A stretch of DNA of 16,749 nucleotides from an uncultured Acetatifactor sp. (GTDB taxonomy: Bacteria; Bacillota; Clostridia; Lachnospirales; Lachnospiraceae). The notes under the pieces are model-generated. The model did not search any database, was not told the origin of the DNA, and was given only the letters and a program-made list of their open reading frames with translations. The stretch is taken from positions 1 to 16,749 of the forward strand of contig CAJTPH010000053.1 in the NCBI GenBank assembly GCA_910578215.1, written 5' to 3'. Below are positions 6,792 through 13,330 of the stretch, in pieces (the stretch's first letter is position 1; each line of letters starts with the position of its first letter). A program made the position numbers and the translations under genes.

Positions 6792-7613
6792 TTGAATACA
6801 ACAGAGCAGACACATCAACAGGATTTAGAACGTCTGAAATCACTTCGATATATGGACGATGATTTTATGACAGTCTGTCTTGCAGATAATTTTGAGGGTG
6901 TGGAACTGATACTACGGATTATCTTAGGGCGACAAGATATAACAATTAAATCAGTTAGGACACAGGAAACTTTGAAGAATTTGCAAGGACGTTCTGCTAT
7001 TTTAGATGTTCATGCAATAGACAGCACTAAGAAAGAGTTTGATGTAGAAATTCAAAGGTCAGATGCAGGAGCAGGCGCAAAAAGGGCAAGGCACAACAGT
7101 AGTTTATTAGATGCACATATATTAAACCCCGGAGATGATACGGAAGATATTCCCGACAGTTATGTTATTTTTATAACAGAAAATGATGTTATGGGAAAAA
7201 ATCAAGCTATATATCACATACAGCGGTATGTGGAAACCAACGAGGGAAAGGAATTGTTTGGTGACGGTTCGCATATTATATATGTTAATGGGAAATACAG
7301 GGGAAATGATGAAATCGGAAAGCTGATGCACGATTTTTCATGCACCAATCCCGATGATATGAATTATGAAACGCTTGCTAAAAAAGCAAGATATTTTAAG
7401 CAAGATGAGAAAGGAGTTGCGGCTATGTGTAAAATTATGGAAGATATGAGGAATGAAGCGGCACAAAAGGCAGAGTTAAAAAGTGCAAAAGAAACCGCAG
7501 AAAGATTGATAAAAAAGGGAAAAATGACGCTTGAAGAAATTGCGGAATGTGTTCCTTTATTATCACTTGATGAACTAAGAGAAATTGAAATGAAAGTTAT
7601 GCAGTTAGCGTAA
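6792..7613 (+). CDS. Rpn/PDDEXK_2 family transposase-like nuclease
   Basis: This 273-aa protein belongs to the PD-(D/E)XK nuclease family transposases (PDDEXK_2, related to the RpnA-E recombination-promoting nucleases). The N-terminal LKSLRYMDDDFMTVCLADN (15-33) is characteristic. The catalytic core is visible as ILDVHAID (Asp72) and EFDVEIQR (Glu86-x-Gln88). The C-terminal 70 residues form a charged helical region. The start is taken as TTG at 6792, 7 nt after GAAGGTG; a GTG at 6783 overlaps that ribosome binding site. The gene has its own promoter and terminator and is flanked by a degenerate direct repeat. Such genes occur in many copies in Lachnospiraceae; here all core residues are present, so it may be active. 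Confidence 0.88.
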   Translation: MNTTEQTHQQDLERLKSLRYMDDDFMTVCLADNFEGVELILRIILGRQDITIKSVRTQETLKNLQGRSAILDVHAIDSTKKEFDVEIQRSDAGAGAKRARHNSSLLDAHILNPGDDTEDIPDSYVIFITENDVMGKNQAIYHIQRYVETNEGKELFGDGSHIIYVNGKYRGNDEIGKLMHDFSCTNPDDMNYETLAKKARYFKQDEKGVAAMCKIMEDMRNEAAQKAELKSAKETAERLIKKGKMTLEEIAECVPLLSLDELREIEMKVMQLA

Positions 7614-7646
7614 TCGATCGTATCAATCGAAATCAAATATAGTAAC

Positions 7647-7670
7647 AGCGTTAGAGCATATAGGAACTGA
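7647..7670 (+). repeat. Degenerate direct repeat, downstream copy
   Basis: AGCGTTAGAGCATATAG followed by GAACTGA; it mirrors 6690-6714 and forms the 5' half of the terminator at 7653-7691. Confidence 0.6.
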
Positions 7671-7691
7671 AATCTATATGCTCTGTTTTTT
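7653..7691 (+). terminator. Intrinsic terminator of the Rpn-like gene
   Basis: AGAGCATATAG (7653-7663) pairs perfectly with CTATATGCTCT (7674-7684), 11 bp, followed by GTTTTTT. Confidence 0.85.
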
Positions 7692-7707
7692 GCCATTAAT
7701 GAGGAAC

Positions 7708-7866
7708 ATGAGCGACATCATTCAGACCAACACCACAGGGCAACTAACGTTCTGTTTGCAAAAGAAGATTGATAAGACGACCTACTTAGTCGAGGTACAT
7801 TTTTCTGCTACCATTACCCAAAGCGTAAAGGATAAGTTAAAGCTTCTTTTGCTGCTACGGTCATGA
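7708..7866 (+). CDS. TnpW-like transposon-encoded small protein
   Basis: This 52-aa protein contains LQKKIDKTTYLVEVHFS (17-33) followed by SVKDKLKLLL, the pattern of the small TnpW proteins encoded in Tn4451-like elements, whose function is not established. GAGG lies just before the ATG at 7708; in-frame ATGs at 7699 and 7678 are alternatives without better support. The C-terminus (LLLLLRS) looks abrupt, so the end may be altered. No recombinase gene of the TnpX type follows: the host-like sequence of the two-component operon begins soon after, so this is probably a leftover of an excised or decayed element. Confidence 0.6.
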   Translation: MSDIIQTNTTGQLTFCLQKKIDKTTYLVEVHFSATITQSVKDKLKLLLLLRS

Positions 7867-7957
7867 AAAGCCGGTTGATTTATTCGAGCAATCATGACAA
7901 AATAGGGGAGCGGAACGGGTTCAGGGGCTGCTGCGGAAATTCTGCCGGAGCAGGGCT

Positions 7958-7971
7958 AAAGTTGATAAATA
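7958..7971 (+). promoter_or_regulatory. Shared 14-nt motif upstream of the response regulator gene
   Basis: AAAGTTGATAAATA occurs here, 41 nt before the regulator start codon, and identically at 10158-10171, 52 nt before the ABC ATPase start codon. It includes a -35-like TTGATA. It may be a binding site of the response regulator, a promoter element, or both. Confidence 0.45.
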
Positions 7972-8012
7972 GTTGAGAATTTTTCCGTATGATTTTTGCG
8001 GAGGTGAAAGCG

Positions 8013-8714
8013 ATGGGAGACAGAATACTGATTGTTGACGACGAAGGCGATATTGTCGCGATGCTGAAGGATTACTTTGAATTCAAGGGCTATGAGGTGC
8101 TGACGGCTGTGAACGGCCTTGAGGCCATAAGAAAGGCGGAAAAGCAGCCGGATATAATCCTGCTTGATATTAATATGCCGGATGTTGACGGAATGGAGGT
8201 CTGCTCCAGAATCAGGGCATTTGTTGCCTGCCCCATCCTGTTTTTGACGGCAAGGGTTGACGATGAGGATAAGATAAGGGGCTTTGGGGTGGGCGGGGAC
8301 GACTATATCGTCAAGCCCTTTTCCATTGATGAGCTTGGGGCAAGGGTAGCGGCGCATATCAGGCGGGAACGCCGTCAAGGAGAGCCGGCAAAGGTCCGGC
8401 TAGATGACAGGCTGGCAATAGACTATACAGAGAGAGAGCTGTATTATAACGGAGCCAAGCTCTCTTTTGCGAAAAAGGAGTTTGACATTATAGAGCTTTT
8501 GTCCGGGCGCCCGGGGCAGGTTTTCAGCAAGGAGCGTATTTACGAGCTTGTCTGGGATTATGACAGCGAGGGAGACGCTTCCGTGGTGGCGGAGCATATC
8601 AGGCGCATACGCGCGAAATTTGCGGCGGCAGGAATGAGTTCCTATATTGAAACGGTTTGGGGAGTAGGTTATCGATGGGCAAAAACAAAAAATCCAACAG
8701 AAAGAGGTCAATGA
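8013..8714 (+). CDS. Two-component response regulator, OmpR/PhoB family
   Basis: This 233-aa DNA-binding regulator has an N-terminal receiver domain (about 1-120) and a C-terminal winged-helix domain (about 130-228). Receiver residues are all present: acidic pair Asp9/Asp10, phosphoacceptor Asp52 in LLDINMP, Thr79 in FLTAR and Lys101 in VKPF. The effector domain shows LSFAKKEFDIIELL, the SxxxYELVWDYD region, VVAEHIRRIRAK and the final ETVWGVGYRW typical of the family. The start is ATG 8013, six bases after GGAGGTG; an ATG at 7989 upstream lacks a site. The 3' end overlaps the kinase gene by 40 nt. Target genes are probably its own operon and the ABC genes downstream, given the shared upstream motif. 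Confidence 0.95.
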   Translation: MGDRILIVDDEGDIVAMLKDYFEFKGYEVLTAVNGLEAIRKAEKQPDIILLDINMPDVDGMEVCSRIRAFVACPILFLTARVDDEDKIRGFGVGGDDYIVKPFSIDELGARVAAHIRRERRQGEPAKVRLDDRLAIDYTERELYYNGAKLSFAKKEFDIIELLSGRPGQVFSKERIYELVWDYDSEGDASVVAEHIRRIRAKFAAAGMSSYIETVWGVGYRWAKTKNPTERGQ

Positions 8715-10126
8715 AATCTGTTTTTGCAATGTATATGGTGGCGGGGATTTTGTCTGCGCTTGTCCTTTCGCTGGTATTTTCAGGGGTCTGTCAGTTTGGA
8801 CAGTCACTTTTTTATAAGAAATACAAAGGAAATCTTGGCGTAATAGAGCTCCGTTACGATGAGGGCAGCGCTGTACAGGTAGGTTATATGAAGGATTTTA
8901 CGGAATTTTTTACGCCGTCGGAGATCATGATATATAATCTTTTGGGTATTTTCAGCGGCGCCGTATATCCGCTTTTTTTTGTTCTGAGCGTCAGCGTCAC
9001 AAGCCTGTTGTTTTATAAATGGGAGCTGCAGAGGCCCTTGGAGATTCTTGGGAGCGCGGCGGATAAAATTGCGGACAATGACCTTGACTTTGAGATTTGC
9101 TATAGGAAGCAGGACGAATTGGGTAAGCTGTGTGTATCCTTTGAAAAAATGAGGGCGGCATTGCGCGGCAGCTATGTCGACATGTGGCGTCAAATTGAGG
9201 AGCGCAGGCGGCTTAACGCCGCTTTTTCCCACGATTTGAGGACTCCTCTGACCGTCCTGAAGGGGCAGAGTGAAATGCTGGCGAAATATGCTCCCCAAAT
9301 GTCTGAGGAAAAGGTTGTCCGGACGGCGGAAATGATGGGGAGGCACATTGCAAGGCTGGAAAGGTATGTCTATATGATGAATGATCTGCAGCGTCTGGAG
9401 GATGTGGAGATAGACAGGCAGCCTGTCCGTCTGGAGGATGTGGCCGGGCAGATCTGTGCCATGGGTCGGCTGGTCTGCAAAGACAAGGTATTTTTATTTG
9501 CCGGTGCAGGGCCCTATGCCGAAGGCGAAAACGCAGGTGATGTAAATACAGAAGGTGAAAATGTCAATCATCCAGAAACAGAAAGTGAAAAAATTTATAC
9601 TGTAAAAACGGAAGGTATAAAAACCAATCCTGCGAAAACAGAAAGCGAAAAAAACAGTGAAGTAAAAACAGAAGGTATAAAAGCCATTCCTCCAGAAACA
9701 GTAAATGAAAAAATCAATCCTGCAATTAACCGAAATGCAGAAATCCCAAATGTAAAAACCAATGAAACATATGCTGACAATATAAATACTAACAATATAA
9801 TAATCAACGTGGATATGGCGGTGGTTATGAGGGTCTACGAAAACCTTCTGGCAAATGCCGTCAGGTTTGCAGAGGAAAAAATATCCGTCTTTGCGGGTGT
9901 GGAGGAGGGCCTTTTGAAAATCACCGTGGCGGATGACGGCAGCGGATTTACGGCAAGGGATCTTTCTGAGGCGGTCAGGCCTTTCTATAAATCTACAGGA
10001 GAAAAGGGCGGCGGGCATTTCGGAATGGGGCTTAATATCTGCAAGATACTTTGTGAAAAACACGGCGGTCAGCTAAGGCTGGAGAATTGTCACGGCGCTT
10101 GCGTGACGGCGGCGTTCAGGCAGTGA
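8675..10126 (+). CDS. Sensor histidine kinase with a repeat-containing insertion in the ATPase domain
   Basis: This 483-aa membrane kinase pairs with the preceding regulator. Membrane segments lie at about 15-37 and 88-113, enclosing an extracellular sensor loop of about 50 residues. A HAMP domain (about 119-168) is followed by the dimerisation/phosphoacceptor helix FSHDLRTPLTVLK with His186. The ATP-binding domain shows the N box ENLLANAVRFAEE (Asn390, Asn394), G1 DDGSGF (420-425) and G2 FGMGLN (449-454). Between the first strands of that domain (FLFAGAG, to 279) and INVDMAVVMRVYENLL (from 377) lies an insertion of about 100 hydrophilic residues with three 20-residue repeats. The start at 8675 has GGGGAG 10 nt upstream; an ATG at 8711, overlapping the regulator stop, is an alternative. 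The ligand is unknown. Confidence 0.93.
   Translation: MGKNKKSNRKRSMKSVFAMYMVAGILSALVLSLVFSGVCQFGQSLFYKKYKGNLGVIELRYDEGSAVQVGYMKDFTEFFTPSEIMIYNLLGIFSGAVYPLFFVLSVSVTSLLFYKWELQRPLEILGSAADKIADNDLDFEICYRKQDELGKLCVSFEKMRAALRGSYVDMWRQIEERRRLNAAFSHDLRTPLTVLKGQSEMLAKYAPQMSEEKVVRTAEMMGRHIARLERYVYMMNDLQRLEDVEIDRQPVRLEDVAGQICAMGRLVCKDKVFLFAGAGPYAEGENAGDVNTEGENVNHPETESEKIYTVKTEGIKTNPAKTESEKNSEVKTEGIKAIPPETVNEKINPAINRNAEIPNVKTNETYADNINTNNIIINVDMAVVMRVYENLLANAVRFAEEKISVFAGVEEGLLKITVADDGSGFTARDLSEAVRPFYKSTGEKGGGHFGMGLNICKILCEKHGGQLRLENCHGACVTAAFRQ
9548..9727 (+). repeat. Three in-frame 60-nt tandem repeats within the kinase gene
   Basis: Units are 9548-9607, 9608-9667 and 9668-9727, each coding 20 residues beginning TEG and containing a PxxT-x-x-EK core: TEGENVNHPETESEKIYTVK, TEGIKTNPAKTESEKNSEVK, TEGIKAIPPETVNEKINPAI. 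A half unit (AEGENAGDVN) precedes them. The units differ at several bases, are A-rich compared with the rest of the gene, and keep the reading frame. Confidence 0.9.
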
Positions 10127-10157
10127 GCTTTGGCAATTTGGGCCTGATTATAGATAA

Positions 10158-10171
10158 AAAGTTGATAAATA
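10158..10171 (+). promoter_or_regulatory. Shared 14-nt motif upstream of the ABC ATPase gene
   Basis: Identical to the motif at 7958-7971 upstream of the response regulator. It lies in the only sizeable gap (about 97 nt) of the TCS-ABC cluster, so the ABC genes may have their own regulated promoter. No clear -10 box at normal spacing is seen. Confidence 0.45.
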
Positions 10172-10223
10172 TGGTCTATTTTAATCCTACAGACAAAATT
10201 GTAAAGCGAAAGGAGTCTTTAGG

Positions 10224-11183
10224 ATGGAGAATGCCATTGAAAAAAGTGATATTGTCCTAAGAAACAATTTAATCAAAAGAGACGCTAGTATTCAAATTAA
10301 GGGCCTGAATAAGTTTTACGGAAAAAAACAGGCGCTGCGCAATGTGGAGCTGTCCATCGGGCAGGGGATGTTTGGGCTGTTGGGAAGAAACGGTGCGGGA
10401 AAGACTACGCTGATGAAAACGCTTGCCGCCCTGCTGCAGAAGCAAAGCGGAGAAATTACGGTCTGCGGCGTCCCGATAGAAAATGCCAGGGAAATCCGCA
10501 AAATCATAGGATATCTGCCGCAGGAATTTTCAATGTACCCTTCCATGAGCGTGGGCGAGGCAATGGATTACCTTGCCATATTGTCCGGCTTGGGGAAGCG
10601 GGACAGGAAAGATGCCATTCAGGCGCTTCTGGAAAAGGTAAACCTGACGGAGCACAGGCACAAAAAGGTCAGGGCGCTTTCCGGCGGAATGAAACGCCGC
10701 CTTGGAATTGCCCAGGCACTGTTAAACAATCCCAGGGTATTGATCGTAGATGAACCCACGGCAGGGCTTGACCCGGAGGAACGGGTCAGATTCCGCAATC
10801 TGCTGTCCGAGCTTGCCGAGGAGAGAATCGTAATACTATCCACACATATAGTGGGCGATATAGAGGCCACCTGTGAGGATATAGCGATTTTGGATGAGGG
10901 AAGGCTGCTGTATAACGGCACGGTGGAGGGGCTGCTGGCGACCGCCCAGGGAAAGGTCTTTACAGTTGGGGCAGACAGGCGGGAGCTGTCACAATTCAAA
11001 AAGGAGCTGCTCATTACAGGCATGCATATGCAGGGGCAGAAGGCATATGTCCGTTTTGTTTCGGAACAGGCGGTTTATGACGCAAAGATCTGTGAGCCCA
11101 ACATTGAGGATGCCTACATGCTGTATTTAAACCAAAACGGAGTGGGAGCCAGAGCCTTGGTCCGGACGGGAGGTGAGGGCTGA
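10224..11183 (+). CDS. ABC transporter ATP-binding protein of the TCS-linked transporter
   Basis: This 319-aa ATPase has Walker A GRNGAGKTT at 54-62, Q-loop GYLPQEFSMYP, signature LSGGMKRRLGIAQAL, Walker B VLIVDEPTAGLDPEE and H-loop STHIVGD. A C-terminal extension of about 80 residues after the nucleotide-binding domain is usual for ABC-2 exporters. The N-terminus has some 20 extra residues before the conserved IQIKGLNKFYGKK; the start is kept because AAAGGAG lies 8 nt before this ATG. It overlaps the next permease gene by 1 nt. Together with the two permeases and the upstream two-component system it probably forms a sensed export or detoxification module; the substrate is not evident. Confidence 0.95.
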   Translation: MENAIEKSDIVLRNNLIKRDASIQIKGLNKFYGKKQALRNVELSIGQGMFGLLGRNGAGKTTLMKTLAALLQKQSGEITVCGVPIENAREIRKIIGYLPQEFSMYPSMSVGEAMDYLAILSGLGKRDRKDAIQALLEKVNLTEHRHKKVRALSGGMKRRLGIAQALLNNPRVLIVDEPTAGLDPEERVRFRNLLSELAEERIVILSTHIVGDIEATCEDIAILDEGRLLYNGTVEGLLATAQGKVFTVGADRRELSQFKKELLITGMHMQGQKAYVRFVSEQAVYDAKICEPNIEDAYMLYLNQNGVGARALVRTGGEG

Positions 11184-12544
11184 TGCTGTTTTTTAAGGAA
11201 TTAAAAAAGCTGGTCTGCTCGGTTTCTTACCTTTTGTTTGTGGTCCTGATAACCGCTGCTCTTTATTCACAGGGGGCGCTGGATTTTAGCAGCGAGAGGC
11301 TTGTTGAGCCGCAGCCCGGCGGAAATTACGGAATCAAAAATGAGGAAATACCGGAAATCATTATGCCCGCGGCGCTGCAGGCGCTTTACGGAGAGTACAT
11401 GGAGAACAGCTATAGGACCTATCCCATCGGACTCTATAAGAACGTGCGGCTGAGCGCGGAGGAGCAGATGAGGGTTGCGGAGATTCTCTCTGACCTGACA
11501 GGGCTGGGCAGGGAGGTCTTCTTACATGCTCGGGAGGGAACAGGCAGCGGTGGAGACGGGGAATTTATCATTATAGGAGACGATGTCCAAAGCGACGGAA
11601 ACGGGGGATTTATCGTATCTCCCGGCGGGGCAGAGTCTGAAAACAGGGACATGGGAGAGGACCTGGAGTTTCATGTAAGGAGCGATATAACCTATTCCGA
11701 GTTTCAGGAGCAGATGCAGAGGGTGGATACCATTTTAGGAGGAGGCTCGGAATATGCGAGAGAATCGCTGATTGGCTTCGGCGCTGTGCCTGTGACCTAT
11801 GACGAAGCGGTCAGCCGCTACGAGCTTGCGGTAAACACCGATAAGGTGACCGGGGGATATGCGCGGCTGTTCAGCGACTACGCCGTAGCCATGGTTCTTG
11901 GGATATTTCCCGTTTTTCCCGCGGTCATCATGAGCATGAAGGACAGGCGGGCAAAAATGTCGGAGCTTGTCTACACCCGGATGGAATCGGGGGCAAAAAT
12001 CGTGCTTGTGAGATATATGGCGGTTATTGTTTCCGTTATGCTTCCCGTTATCATTCTGTCCTATATTTCAAACGGCTCGGTCTGGGGCTGCTATGACGGA
12101 ATGGAGCTGGATTATCTGGCACCGTTAAAATACGATCTGGGATGGATTCTGCCCTCCGTCATGATTTCGGCGGCGCTGGGGCTGTTTCTGACAGAACTGA
12201 CCGAAACGCCCATAGCCATTGCGGTCCAGGGGCTGTGGTGGTTTGTGGACATCAATATGGGTTACAGGTCCGTGGCGTCCTCCTATTCGCTGTTTCGGCT
12301 GTCGCCAAGGCATAATGCGGGGATCAGGAGCTTTTTCAGAACACAGGATTTCATAGACAATTTCAGGGGACTGCTGGTCAACAGGCTGCTTTTTGCCGGA
12401 TTATCAGTGGCGGTTGTCATTGCAGCAATTTTTATTTATGAAGCGAAAAGAAGGGGGAGATTAAATGGGAGCTATAAAATTAAAAGGGCGTTCGCCCGTT
12501 TGGGAAAAGGAATTCTCCATCGCAGGGATCAACCTGAAGCATAA
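11183..12544 (+). CDS. ABC-2 type permease with a large extracytoplasmic domain
   Basis: This 453-aa membrane protein has one N-terminal membrane segment (about 12-30), a soluble region of about 200 residues (31-230) rich in Gly, Ser and acidic residues, and then five or so membrane segments (about 231-252, 276-295, 320-345 and two more towards the C-terminus). The tail after about 420 is strongly basic. This matches ABC-2 permeases whose first extracytoplasmic loop is enlarged. The start overlaps the last base of the ATPase stop codon, with GGAGG 9 nt upstream. Its 3' end overlaps the following permease gene by 80 nt in another frame. Partner of the ATPase; substrate unknown. Confidence 0.85.
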   Translation: MLFFKELKKLVCSVSYLLFVVLITAALYSQGALDFSSERLVEPQPGGNYGIKNEEIPEIIMPAALQALYGEYMENSYRTYPIGLYKNVRLSAEEQMRVAEILSDLTGLGREVFLHAREGTGSGGDGEFIIIGDDVQSDGNGGFIVSPGGAESENRDMGEDLEFHVRSDITYSEFQEQMQRVDTILGGGSEYARESLIGFGAVPVTYDEAVSRYELAVNTDKVTGGYARLFSDYAVAMVLGIFPVFPAVIMSMKDRRAKMSELVYTRMESGAKIVLVRYMAVIVSVMLPVIILSYISNGSVWGCYDGMELDYLAPLKYDLGWILPSVMISAALGLFLTELTETPIAIAVQGLWWFVDINMGYRSVASSYSLFRLSPRHNAGIRSFFRTQDFIDNFRGLLVNRLLFAGLSVAVVIAAIFIYEAKRRGRLNGSYKIKRAFARLGKGILHRRDQPEA

Positions 12545-13124
12545 TCTTCGTCTGTCCGTTTTGGTGTCCGTTGCCATCGTGCTGCTGGCGCCGGTTATTT
12601 TCGGGACGGCCAACCTTGACAGGAAGGCGTCGGCGGTTCCGCTGGAAATGTTTGTCTCGCTCATTGGAATCGTACTGCTTACGCCGGTTTATCAGCCGGA
12701 GCAAAATGAGGAGCTTGACGACCTGGTTTCGTCCAAAAGCATGAGCCAGACCAGGGTCTGCCTGATAAGGGTGTTGTGTGCCGCGGCTATATTGACGGCG
12801 CTGATCGGTCTGTTCTGCGTCTATCTGGGCTTTCGCAGCTGTGATGTGAGCCTGCTGTCGGCGGCGGGCACGGTGGCAAACGCGGTCTTTCTGGGCTCGC
12901 TGGGGATGATGACCGCAGCTCTGTCGGGCAGCACCGTTATCGCTTACATGATACCGATGGTATACTATACGCTCAATTACGGCATGGGCGCCAGGCTGGG
13001 GCATTACTGGCTGTTTTCAATGAGCGTGGAGGATTACGCTCCTAAGGCATGGCTGTTTCTGACGGGTATAGCGCTGATTGCGGGCTCGCTTGCGGTTAAG
13101 CGGCTGAAAAGGCGGTTTCGGTAA
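12465..13124 (+). CDS. Second ABC permease subunit of the TCS-linked transporter
   Basis: This 219-aa protein has six hydrophobic segments (about 29-47, 62-77, 100-122, 128-152, 154-172 and 190-208) and short loops, so it is an integral membrane subunit, presumably pairing with the larger permease. No family-specific motif was recognised; the assignment rests on topology and operon position. The start at 12465 follows GGGGGAG and lies 80 nt inside the preceding gene; no later in-frame ATG would keep the first membrane segment. The gene ends the operon: about 50 nt later begins the structured element upstream of the glycosidase gene. Confidence 0.75.
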   Translation: MGAIKLKGRSPVWEKEFSIAGINLKHNLRLSVLVSVAIVLLAPVIFGTANLDRKASAVPLEMFVSLIGIVLLTPVYQPEQNEELDDLVSSKSMSQTRVCLIRVLCAAAILTALIGLFCVYLGFRSCDVSLLSAAGTVANAVFLGSLGMMTAALSGSTVIAYMIPMVYYTLNYGMGARLGHYWLFSMSVEDYAPKAWLFLTGIALIAGSLAVKRLKRRFR

Positions 13125-13166
13125 AGAAAGATAAACGGCGGCGTAAAAAGAGGCTGCGATAACAGA

Positions 13167-13195
13167 TTGTACAAAAGGTGGGGGTATGGTACAAT
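13167..13195 (+). promoter_or_regulatory. Possible promoter upstream of the GH43 gene
   Basis: TTGTAC (13167-13172) and TACAAT (13190-13195) are spaced by 17 nt. Transcription would begin near 13202, inside the repeat element, so the 5' strand of its outer stem would not be in this transcript. The -10-like TACAAT is duplicated at 13261-13266 with the repeat. Confidence 0.4.
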
Positions 13196-13310
13196 GTTGA
13201 CACAAGAGTACACTGTGTCAACTACTGATTCCATGTGCGCTGAAGCGCACAAGATTATGGTACAATGTTGACACAAGCCACATGGTGTCAGTAGATACCC
13301 CCATTTTTTA
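13179..13310 (+). promoter_or_regulatory. Multi-branched inverted-repeat element with U-tract before the GH43 gene
   Basis: An outer 9-bp stem TGGGGGTAT (13179-13187) / ATACCCCCA (13295-13303) is followed by TTTTTTA. Inside lie three hairpins: GTTGACACA / TGTGTCAAC (13196-13204, 13214-13222), GTGCGC-TGAA-GCGCAC (13235-13250) and TGACAC / GTGTCA (13269-13274, 13285-13290). A perfect 22-nt direct repeat occupies 13185-13206 and 13256-13277. Alternative pairing exists between CTACTGA (13222-13228) and TCAGTAG (13288-13294), and between CCATGTG and CACATGG. It could be a terminator of the ABC operon, an attenuator of the GH43 gene, or a cluster of palindromic operators. Confidence 0.75.
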
Positions 13311-13330
13311 TCAGGAAAAGAGGAAAAGTG

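Noticed and set aside
7864..7977. 37-codon frame overlapping the TnpW-like stop
   Set aside because: No ribosome binding site of its own, no recognisable motif, and it runs through the motif shared with the ABC gene upstream region.
9548..9727. CRISPR-like array
   Set aside because: The three units are adjacent without spacers, are in frame inside a kinase gene and encode similar peptides.
13185..13277. CRISPR repeat pair
   Set aside because: Only two copies, with the interval taken up by hairpins that pair within the element; no cas genes in the window.
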